Positions 36,276 through 47,300 of a DNA stretch of 64,000 nucleotides are shown piece by piece. Position 1 is the first letter of the stretch. Each line of letters starts with the position of its first letter. The position numbers were made by a program, and so were the translations under genes. Origin of the DNA: Homalodisca vitripennis (Eukaryota > Arthropoda > Insecta > Hemiptera > Cicadellidae); assembly GCF_021130785.1 (NCBI RefSeq), contig NC_060213.1, positions 130,152,001 through 130,216,000 on the forward strand, written 5' to 3'. A model generated the notes under the pieces. The model did no database searches and was not told the DNA's origin. It saw only the letters and a program-made list of their open reading frames with translations.

Positions 36276-36778
36276 TTCGTTGTAATGACTTGTAAATTTC
36301 AAAATAGGTTTAATGAAGATTGTTATTTTTAATACTGTAATTTATTTTGGTCCCCGATAAGGAAAACTCAACCAAAATAGTGGCCTCCGGATAATACAAC
36401 AATACCAAAATATGTTAATGGTTTGTGAGATTTTGTGTAAAACTGTTGTGCACTGTTCTCGATTTCTATTGTTTTTTTGCCTCCTCAATATTTAGTCTTT
36501 GTTGCCGCACTAGTGATTGTATAGAAGATAGTCTGTAGTCGTCTAGGTCGTTCAAGTTGGATCTGGCAGGAACTCGAGTTGTAAAAGTCACATTTTATGT
36601 GGAAATGGATAGGCCCTGAATGAGATAGTCGTCAAATAGGAAACATCATATACAACAAAGTACAAGTAGACAATCACATCCAGATATGAGCATAAGGGAA
36701 AAGCGAAGTGACATAATAATAAGGCATGCAGTACAGTCACTGCTCCTTGTAATAGTAGACTATTACTACGCTCCTATG

Positions 36779-37057
36779 CAAGGATGTAGCAAGTGAGGGG
36801 GCCCAAGGGGTCCGGACTCCCCCCAAATTTTTAATTTTGTTGAATTACTCTTTTAGCAAACTATTATTATTATTATTATTTAAATAATTCAGTATTACTG
36901 ACATGCACTGCTGAAAGATCGTTCTCAACTTTGAAATGGGTCAAGAACTTTTTAAGGAACAAAATGGGAATTAGTGGTTGGCTGCACTTGCCTTATTTTC
37001 TGTCCGCTAAAGGACTTGCCTTGACTCCCCCCCCATTTGTTTCTGGCTATGTTCTTG
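36779..37057. mobile_element. hAT-family remnant with 8-bp target duplication
   Basis: CTCCTATG flanks the element at 36771-36778 and 37058-37065, an 8-bp duplication as hAT elements make. The termini CAAGGATGTAGC and (reversed) CAAGAACATAGC match at 9 of 12 positions. Inside, 36890-36990 encodes LTCTAERSFSTLKWVKNFLR, the C-terminal dimerisation region of hAT transposases of the zinc-finger MYM-like group. Only this tail remains between G-rich and C-rich subterminal runs, so it is a deleted, non-autonomous copy. Confidence 0.75.
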
Positions 37058-37406
37058 CTCCTATGTGTAAGGGATAGAAGTAGTCACTGGTCTGCATATT
37101 AGCAAAGTAATGTGTAAAGCGTGTAATACAGGCATTGTTTTGTGTAATAGCATAGTAATGTGTAGGGTGTGCAGTAAAGTTACTGTTTTGCGTATTTGGG
37201 AAAATGTGTTTTTTACGTAAACCTTAAAGCTATTTTTGGATTTTATTGTATTTTTATTTACAATTTATAAGAAAATAAAACAATAAATACAGATTTAAAA
37301 TATGTTATTTGGTTCTATTGATATTTTTTTTATTAATTGAAAAAATAAAATAGAACCATAAGCAATAAAACATATATAACTAAAGATAAAAATTATAAAA
37401 TTGTTT

Positions 37407-37652
37407 ACACAACGTAGCTGTGGTGGAAAGGGTTGATTCAGTCTGAGTTTACTTCCAGTTCAACTTCCTCTTAGTGCAGCGTCTGGAATCTGAAGCTGCC
37501 ATAGACTTGACTCCTGGAATGTGGGAGTCATGTTCGTCTGAAGATCCAATCCATATTCCAGTCACTGCACTAAGAAGAAGTTGATCTGGAACTGTAGCTA
37601 AACTCAACATTCACATTGAATCAACCCTTCCCATCATAGTTACGTTATGTGT
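37407..37652. mobile_element. Foldback MITE with long inverted arms
   Basis: The left arm from 37407 (ACACAACGTAGCTGTGGTGG, then AAAGGGTTGATTCA) and the right arm ending at 37652 are extended imperfect reverse complements. Pairing continues inward through TAGTGCAG and TCAACTTCTTCTTAG-like segments, so most of the 246 bp can fold on itself. The right end is the same sequence as in the truncated copy at 3050-3185. Non-coding. Confidence 0.7.
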
Positions 37653-37659
37653 AGAAAAC

Positions 37660-38385
37660 TCGGTTGCTCCACCGTGCTTAGAGATCGTGTGTACAAAAAA
37701 TTGTAAGTGCACTCGATTGTGCACCTGATGAGACAATGAGACTACCACTTCACCTAGATTACTCTATATTGTGTAGTCCAGTTGTCTCTGATGTCGAAAC
37801 TATGTAAAGAGTATCAAGCATCTAGTAAACAATAGATTCCAAAGGTTTCTAGATACATTGTTTTTCTCTCATCCATGAATTTTTAATTGTAAGGTATTAC
37901 AAAGTAAGTATGTGTGCAGGAATTAAAACCCAACAAAGTTGTCCACTGTCAAGTCTGTTGTATGTTGAAGGTAAAGTAAGGTAGTTACGTGTGACCCAGT
38001 GGGGAATGTTACAGACGGACGGACAGACTGGTTAGTCAAGGTCAGGCCTTACAAGGCTTCTCTTGACACCTCAAACGGCACAGTCTGGCACATGGCACAG
38101 GCACACCTCTCCTGGTACTGTACCGGAACACTGCCGAGTGTCCACATTCCTGTCGAGTCTCGAATCAGAAAATATAAATTTGATTGTTAACGTACTTACA
38201 TAACCGTCATAAACTGTGTAAGAAACAACCATGTGAAACGTTTATTAGTCATGGTCACAGTCAAATCACTTCATTCCATAATATGTACAAGGTACAAATA
38301 ATAGCACCACTTCAATAAAACTAAATACTAATATTAATATAAATATATAAATTTAAGAATATGGTAAAATGAGTTTATTTAAGTG
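37660..38385. other. No feature seen
   Basis: No element ends or splice pairs found. The frame at 37999-38190 is less AT-rich but shows no motif. Confidence 0.35.
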
Positions 38386-38389
38386 TAGT

Positions 38390-39930
38390 ACAAGCGTATG
38401 ATGGAGTCCATCCAGGTATCGAGGCATGTCATATGTAAATCAAATAAACAATACAGGGCCAAAAAAAGATCCTTGTGGTACACCTCTCTATTTACAAGGA
38501 GTGGTTTTGATCTATGGTATGAAAATTGTATGTTTTACTGAAATAGAGCAAAATACGAGTAACTAGCTTCCCTATCTCCAGATGGTCAATTATTAACTCA
38601 GTTAGCTCAATGATTGCAGTAGTAGTAGATAGGTGTCTTTACTTTTCGTTAGTAGCTTATATTTTTCGCTATAGTCTATCAGTTTTCGCTATAGTCTTTT
38701 TAGCACAACCCGTTCAGTCACTTTTTAAAAATTTGTAATTAGCAAGATAGGACTGAAGTTGCTTGTGTTAGACTTCCATTTTTTTACTTAGAGTACACCT
38801 TGTAGTTAATTTTAAGGGTGATGGGAATGTCCCTGATATTAAGGTCATATTAGTTATAAAGGCCAGATGTGGTGTAAGTATATGACTATATTGTTTTAAA
38901 TAGCTTGAATGATACGCCATTTATGCCTGCTGAAGTTTTAGGCTTGAAACTCGTGATTATGTTTGATTATGTTCTTATGTATTTCTGTTCGGCAGATTTT
39001 TGAGGTGACAGTTTACATGTTGTGCTTGAAATGTCTTTGTATTATAGATATGCTGTCTGTTAATCTCAAGTGTTTTATCTGCTATGTTGATAAGAATTTA
39101 TTGAAATGTTCTGCAATTATGTGTGGGTTGCTTGTTTATTCACCATTAATTTCGACTGTCGAGAATTGAGAAGTAATTCTTGTGGCAGGCAGCAAAAGTC
39201 TAGATGGATTGTGTCTGTTTAGTCTATCATTTAAAATGAAGGTATCCCTGCTATGTGACTTTTAGCTGTCTACATTTACATCACCCTTCATGATCGAGGA
39301 ACAGTTTTCTGCTCTTGTTTCTTCCATAACATTGGAAATTCTTGTCTCGCTTATCCCTCCAGAATTGATTATTTGCCAAAAGGGTCTGTTACATTATTTA
39401 AATTTTTAATCTTTGTTTTATAATATTGGGTTTTTAAAGAGATAAGTTTTTTCTTTACCCGTTTATTTTTATTTTTCTAACTTCCTTTGATGTAGCTTAA
39501 CAGTTGTTTTTTTTTTCAATTGTTTCCTTGGTTGTATCTTTTGTAATTCTACTATGCAAAAAACACAAATATTTGGTAAACAGTATTGTCTTGAATTTTG
39601 TGGTAATGTAACTTCTTTGCAAATCTCACACAAAAGATTTTGTTGAAATAATTACACCCCAACCTCTATCCTTTTTTTTACTAACTAGCACTTATGGTGT
39701 AACCATTTATATTGAACCTTTAAGTAGGACTTCTGTCAAGACAACAATGTTTGGGTTTAACTCAGCAAGTGTAGTATCCAGGATTCTAGAGATGACTGTA
39801 ATCCTCTAATATTTTGATGGTTACTTAAGTAAGCTGCATTGCAATAACTTAAGTTATTCAAAGTTTACCTATACTGCTAGTTATAAAATATTCTAATTGC
39901 TTAGTGCTAATGCTAGATTTTTCTGAACCA
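38390..39930 (-). mobile_element. Degenerate non-LTR retrotransposon, minus strand
   Basis: Reading the minus strand from 39900 downward: NIRGLQSSLES resembles the start of a LINE endonuclease domain (about 39830-39640). TTTAIIELTELIIDHL (about 38640-38575) and GVPQGSFFGPVLFI (about 38500-38440) are reverse transcriptase motifs. Frames are broken throughout. The catalytic YADD and 3' end are missing, so the copy is truncated near 38390. Confidence 0.55.
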
Positions 39931-39934
39931 AAAA

Positions 39935-41190
39935 CATCACTCATCATTTCACAATGCCCCATATTGCAACCTAGGGTATGAAAAAAGCAGAACCTGATAA
40001 CCAAATGCCTCTTCATTTGGACAAGTCTGTGGAGGTTTCACATCCAATTTTTGAAGAACATACCACTTTCTTTTAGATTGCATGGTATCATAAAATGATC
40101 TGTAAATACTCTAAATATAATATGTTATACTATGTAAAAAGAGTACCATTTCATTACACATCAAAGGAAGTTTTGATGTAAGTGTTATTAAGAACCCTTA
40201 AAATTGCTATGACATTTGTTTTTCCTTCTGTCTGTTTCTCCATCTTTGCGATAATACTTGATAAAAAAGGTCCTACAGAATTGAAACTTGGTATATACGT
40301 TTCATTGTCAAAGGAAGAACACTATAGATTTTTGTGTAAAAAGGCAGCAAAGATGCAAGTAACTTCATAAGTAACATAACAAAAGACTGTCACGTTTTGT
40401 CGGGTCTTTTGATAATCCATTGTATTGGTTTATTATTTTCAGTTCTTTGGATTTATATTTTAATCAAAATACATAGATATTGGTGCTGGATGTTTGCACC
40501 ATTATTATGATTGCATCAACCATCAAATTCTATTGTGAGATATTAAAGGAATCTGATAATGGTACCTTGAAGTTTCTTGCTAGATATAAAGTGTTGAACA
40601 AAGTCACTTTTTTCATATTCATGAACAATGAAATTCTCGTAGTGTCATATTCAGATTGTAAAGTAGGTATTAAAAATATCCTCTGCAAATTACAACAGCT
40701 ATTGTTTAGCCAATAGTTTGAAGGGCTTTATTTGGGTTGATTAATGGGATGAATAAGTTCAAGCCCTTGACTATTCGGCTCAGAATTTTTGTAGACATTT
40801 TATTGTCAATCATAACTTTGTTCAGTAGACTTTCTCCTTCTGTGTTTATTTATTATCTTTTGTGATTCTAACAGTTTTTAGATTTTAATGATTTAGTGAC
40901 GAATTCATACAACTACTTCTATAAATTGGCAGGAAATCTCTTTTGGGTTCAGTTACAAGAAAACACTGATTCCATAAAGTGTAAGTGTATGTAACATGTT
41001 TTTGTGTTACTCTTCATAATGTTAATTGGAGGGGCGATTATATGTCCTCTCAAAAGAGTGTTAATGGCCGACAACGGTAAACAAACAAGTGGTATAAACT
41101 TCACCTCTGCTCACACTACATGGAAACAAAGGTTAATTTCCGGACAACCTCCGTAGTATAGGTAGAAGAATATGTTGTTTACAAGAGCGT
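39935..41190. other. Upstream region of integrin coding start, no feature assigned
   Basis: AT-rich DNA with open frames (40182-40370, 40480-40716) that have no motifs. Directly before the start codon, gttgattgcag may be an acceptor. A TATA box cannot be singled out in this composition. Confidence 0.35.
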
Positions 41191-41199
41191 TGATTGCAG

Positions 41200-41358
41200 A
41201 TGGAGGTGCGGCTGTGGTGGGTGCTGACGCTGAGTGTGGTGTGCGTGTCCGTACACTGCCAGCAGTCCGAGAAGTTGACACAGAACCCTTGCACAGTGAA
41301 GCAGACTTGTCACGAGTGCATACAGACACCGACCTGTGCCTGGTGCGCACAACCCACG
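41200..41358 (+). CDS. Integrin beta exon: signal peptide and PSI domain start
   Basis: Starts [20 protein letters not shown], a classic signal peptide with cleavage likely just after HC, and continues into the PSI domain ([20 protein letters not shown]). The ATG at 41200 is chosen because it directly precedes the hydrophobic core; an upstream in-frame TTG at 41194 is not a normal eukaryotic start. The donor is ACG/gtcagt, phase 0. The spacing of cysteines (C-x5-C-x2-C) fits integrin PSI domains. Confidence 0.85.
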
Positions 41359-44300
41359 GTCAGTGTGGTACACTAGATATCAATCAATTATTTATTGTTA
41401 CGTAATGTTTTATAAATCATAAAAGCCAACAAAACTGGTAACATTTTCATTGGTAGGAGCAATATTGAAAACAAATTAAAACACATTTACATTAAACTTA
41501 TTTACTATGTGTTGTTAAAGTATTCCTTTATACTATAATTTTTCGTCAATAAAAATTCTGTTCTAGTTTTAAATGATTCCTTTCGTACATTATTCTTAAT
41601 TTTAGTGACATAAGTAATTTCTTAAAAATTATTTTCCCTTATAAAGAGGTGTTTTTTTTTTTCAAATAATGTCAGCCGATGTATAGAATATTGAAGATTA
41701 ATTTTTGTTGAGCTTTGTACCCTTGGTAAATTTTGTTACTGAGTAATGTATAATATCTGCCTGCATCAAAAATAAAATTTTTGAATATATGAGAGTTTGG
41801 GACTGACATCGTTTTTAAGCTCTTTAAAATTTTTGCTTATAAGAGGATTTCCAGGAAGGTACTGTCACAATCCTCAAAAGTGTCTTATGGATTTTCAAAA
41901 TAATCAAAAAGTGTTAATGAAATATCAATCAAACATTACAAAACCTATTGTTTATTGAATATATGATGTTGGCAGATTGCATTCATTATTACATCTTATG
42001 TTATACACATAACAGAGAGTAATGTATATTTCCTGTGAAGAAAGACAATTTGTGACAATGTACATCTAGAGTTAACCTTTTTGTATAAAAACCACGGTAC
42101 ATATCAAGAGTTGAGTATGCTATCTTCTTTATAGCGTCGGTGTTCGGGTTTTCTTTAGCAACCACGGTTTTTTTGAGTTGCCATTTCTCTGAACACTAGA
42201 GAAAAATTCAAGGTACATAGTATGGACAATTATTTTTTTGGTGGTATTATGTTATGTTTTATCATTAGGATTTTAGCAGAATATATTATGTTTCTTACTA
42301 TGGATGATAATGTATAATTTAAATCTTGTCACTGCAATAAATTAATTTAGCCAAATTAGAAATTAACGTTTTTATTTTATTAAAATTTCTTAACAACAGT
42401 GCTGTTTTTTATAAACCTCTAAATTTTTATGCTTAACTTGCAGGGATTTGAAGACCGTAAACGCTGCTATCAACCGAGTGGTAACCCTCGGGTCCAGTGT
42501 GAGGAGTCGTACATCGTGGACCCAGGCAACGAGTTCAGAGCCATAGAGCAGAGGAAACTCAGCAAGGGCAAGTACTCCGGCAGCGGATACTACGCCAACT
42601 CCACCTACACAGCCACATCTTCATCGTCTTCCTCCTCCTCGTCTTCTTCATCATCATCCTCATCGTCATCATCGTCTCACCACGAGGCTGTGCAGATCTC
42701 ACCTCAGCGGGTCTCCCTCAAGCTAAGAATCAGTGAGTTATCTCAATAATGTATAATTCCTTAAAAATTTCCTTCTTCTTATTCCTTTATCTCTTGTAAG
42801 AGATAATGTATCTTCTGGAAAATGGAAACAAGCCAAAGGGACCCCAATTTATTGTAATCATCAACTGTGTTAGTTTTGTAGGCCCCACCAAGATTTTATT
42901 GATAGAAGCAAGTGTAAATGCCTATCATTCTAGACAGGACAGCTTCTTTCTAAGTAGGCTCATTTCTGTAACCTGTTAAACTTTTCTGAATGTTGTATTT
43001 AATTTTTAAGAGATAAAGAGTGTCAAGTGAACTAATTTTGTTTTGTCAGAAACCCTCAGGGGAGAAGCAGAAAATAACAGGGGCATAGGCCAAAGGGAGG
43101 TAAGGAAGCTGGAGGGTAAAGTAAATATAAGCTGATCACCAATCAAATAATTTATCATCCTTTTGCCCTGAGGACAATAACAGGATGTTTGACATTAGTA
43201 CTGAAAGTGCTTTTTAGACAAAATGGAAGGAGGTCCAGATTGGGGTAGTTCTGACACAGCAACATGATTCTTTTTGGTTTTTCCCCCTATCTCCTCCTGT
43301 TCTATTTCTCTTCCTTCTGGTTTTTGGGGGTGACATGATAAACAATAATGCTTATTGTGTGCTCAAGGAATTCCGTTTGAGCACCTCCTGATCCAAAAGA
43401 TGAAAAATATTTAGTAGATGTTATTAGTTTATTTGACCTTATTACATGTTCTGGGTACTTTTTAACATTTGAGTATACATTCCTGTAGGGTTACTGTATG
43501 CTGCATCAAATGGTTTAGCCTATTACTTTAATGATTTTCACATAAGGACTAGCTGAAAAATGTATGAGTTTTTTAAATTAAAATTGTTGTGTTGCAGATG
43601 AGGCTTTCAGGATTACGGTAGATTATGCCCAGGCCGAGGATTACCCTGTGGACCTCTATTACCTCATGGACCTCAGCAAGTCTATGGAGGATGACAAGGA
43701 GAAGTTGTCCAGTCTGGGCGACGTGCTGGCCAAAAGGATGCAGAGCATCACCAGGAACTTCCGCCTGGGGTTCGGCAGCTTTGTAGACAAGGTGGTCATG
43801 CCCTATGTCAGCACAGTGCCCAACAAGTAAGGACAGGATTGGTCAAGTCGGAGTTAAGTTTGGTTAGAATAGCTTTAAGGTCTATGACAAGAAATTTCCT
43901 TGGGAGGTAGGTGTGGGAATTCTTGGTTGCCAAAATTTATTTTTGGATCTTGATTTTGCAGACCAACTGAAATCATTGTGTATAAAACTCATTTATATTA
44001 TAAAGGAGGCATTATTCACCAAAAACACCATCAACTGTTTTTCAATAATATTTTTGTAAAGGCTGTAAGGTTTGCTATATTGCTATTTTTTTTCTTGTTA
44101 ACCCGTTCAAAGGCAGTCATACAACACTAGACATTGTAAGTGTGAATATACCCTTACAAAAATATTAGGCCGCCATTTAGCTTACTATAAGGGAGATTGA
44201 ATTGGTTACCAAGAAAAGAAAAGACTTTTGCCCTCATTACCCAACATATTTGTTGTTTGTCAAATGAAATATTTTGTTAGCTCATTGGTAGCTTAATATT

Positions 44301-47300
44301 TCTACACCTGATCATTTAGCTTCCCTGGTTGAAGTTAGTCCAAAAAGGATTTTTAAAATCTAAAACTATATTTTTTTAGTTAAATAAAGGTATGTAAGTA
44401 TATCCATATTAGATAGCTTTAAGGATGTTTGTGTATATCCAAACAATCATAAGACAGACGTTTTACCAAACTGTCTCAGCCACATTTTGGAGAAGGGGTT
44501 CTAAAACAAATATTTTCACTGAAAGTAAAAAAGTTTTCCTTTACAACGTATGGAGATGAAAGTAGAATCTATGGGTGAGTGTGAAACAATTTCTGAGCAA
44601 TTTGATTGTTACGTCAATCTGTAGGTCCTTTTGCTTCTCTCCCATTAATTACTGATATATTAAATTTTTAGAGTCAGTCAACCTTTGGCACATTAATTGA
44701 AACTGTGGTTGATAGAATATACAAACTAAAAACTAAAGGTTAAACAAAGTTCCTATCTCTCAGATTCACTCCTTTGTTTCTTTGGCCATTGACCTAAACA
44801 ATATATAAATGTTTGTGAATAGGAAAAAAGAAACAATAATAGGGAAGGAAACAATGATAGGAGTGTGCTGGTAACCAAATATTCACCCTTTTTAATTTCC
44901 ACAGAAGATACGGGTGTATGTTACCACCTGTAATACTCAGCCTTTTAAATTCACCTAGTTTCCACACAAGGGATGGTGTATGGTGCACATAATACTCACC
45001 CTTTTCAATCCACCCAACTTCGACACAAGGGATGGGGAATGGGATGCACCTTGCTGAGGGTGATGAAACTTTAAGAAAAGGATTCTTGCAAGCCCACTTT
45101 ATAAGTTCACAGGAATTTTACTCCATAAGCAAGAGGCTGTGACAAAAGAAAGCCTACGATTTAAACTTTAAGAAATTACGTTGTCAAGAGATTGCTATAA
45201 AGATTCTTCTTATGAAAACAAAACAAAAACATTATGCTCTTAGAGAGTTTATATTTGAATGAAATATGTATATTATTTTTCGTTTATGAAAAATCATGAA
45301 ATATTACAACTAGACGTTTTTTATATAATCGATACTAAAAACTTTATTTTTCCAGATAGTTCAGTGAATTTTTGAAATTACGTACCATAATACCTAAGGG
45401 TGAGAACTAAAACACAATATACTGTGTGAGGAATTTTTTACTGTGCATTTATTGGAGTTAAAAAATTTACTGTCTAAAATTAAGAAAGTAAAAAGTGAAA
45501 ACATTTAATGTGGGCGGCTGTAAATATAGTACGTTTTGGCCTGGCTCTTCTTGCTACATCATAGGGTATACACCTTGTCATAGGGTATATTTTTGTGCAA
45601 CGAAAAATATCTGGCACTGAAAAGGTTAAAATATAAAACTTGTAATATTTTAATGTTACTGAGGGTTTGAGCCCAAAGCCAACTTTCTGACTTGTTGAGA
45701 AATGCTGTAAAAATGCTTTCTTCATAAGCGAGTTGGTCAGTGATTATGTATCTATAAGCAAAAAAATTCAGAAGTCAATGGGTCATTTTAGATTTGGTTT
45801 ATTATGATAGATGCAAATTAATAATTTGAGTCATTTAAGTATAAGAAAATTGTTTTATACTTTACATTCGTCATTATAGAATTACATGAGTGATATAGTT
45901 TTTTTTTTAAGCTTTACTTAGGAAATTCTTGGATTGTAGGTATTTTCCAGATGATAAGTGAAGTATTAGTTACTGGATACGCTTGAAAATGAATTAAATT
46001 TTACTTATATAAATTGAAAGATGGCCCTGAAGGCACTAGTGGTAGTACTGGTGTTTTACTCTGATACTGTTATTATTTATAGACTAAAGGAGCCATGCGA
46101 CCAATGTGAAGCTCCTTACGGTTTCCGCAACCGCATGATGCTCACAACAGACACACCGCCAAGTTCAACGTAAGTCGGCATGTCTCAACATGCGCTCGCT
46201 CGCGCCTACATGTTCGTACATGTTAGCCTGCTGGCCCATCGTTAGATAACGACACCGCTTCTGTCAATGTCAGAATGTAGCTTTTCATCACCGTTTATCA
46301 TAAACCATTTCGAAACTTGATTTGTCATCTGCTTAAGGCACTTCTCTGTTTAAATCACACCCTGCATGTCTCTTCCGCACTTTTTATTGTAAATGTATAT
46401 TACTAGTATATATAATAAAAATGTGAAAAATTGATGATTTATTTTAATTTTACAAGTGTTGTAGAGAACTATAACAAGATTCACCTAAACGAAAAGCTGT
46501 TGAAAAAGTCATACATTAATGTAATAATCACAATAAACACTGATGTTTCACCATTCAACAGAACATTTGGTAAAATGGAAAGTTAAAAACACAAGGCAGG
46601 TTATTGTTTGCTGTCTAACCTACTGCCTGTTATACCGGTACACAAGTGCCACTATTTGTGTGTTGAAACTTAAATATATATGTATTTGTAAATATATATG
46701 TATATGGAATGGTATATACGGAAATAATTAATGAACTCATTATTGAGTCTGGTATTTGGGCAGTGAACCTGTCCATCTGATATTAGTTCTTATGCTTACG
46801 TGACCTATGTCATGACTGTCATCTAAGCTGTTGGTTTACACTGTGTCAAAACATTGTTAACACTTTTAGTGCCGGAGCATGATAAAAAAGTTTTTCCGAA
46901 AAATGCTAGAGATTTCTTAAGGTACTGCTGAAAAATGTCAAACTTATATAAAAAAGTTTTAGATAGGTTGTTAATTTTTATTTTATTTTCTTTATAATTT
47001 AAAATAATAAAAGCGTATAAAACATGCATGTAGTGCTAATATATTATATTTAAAAAAACACAAGTACACAGACACCAAAAATTATTTTATTATCCATAAA
47101 ACTGTGAAAACAACACTAATTTTTGTGTAAACCTACATTTTCACTTTCTTGAAGGCCTAATCTAAACTCATGAGATTCAAACAAAGTTTATAAAATACAC
47201 AGGCTATCAATGAGTTCTGAATAAGTGAAACTTCATTTAGAATAAGTTACCAGAAAAATAATTCTCCTTCATAAAAACTAAAAACAAAAGTTACAAAATA

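Noticed and set aside
41111..41405. Other frames over the integrin start exon
   Set aside because: Shadows of the signal-peptide exon in other frames and on the other strand.
44100..45640. A 1.5-kb piggyBac-like element from TTAACCCGTTC to GAAAAGGTTAA
   Set aside because: Terminal match is weak and interrupted; not strong enough to annotate as an element.
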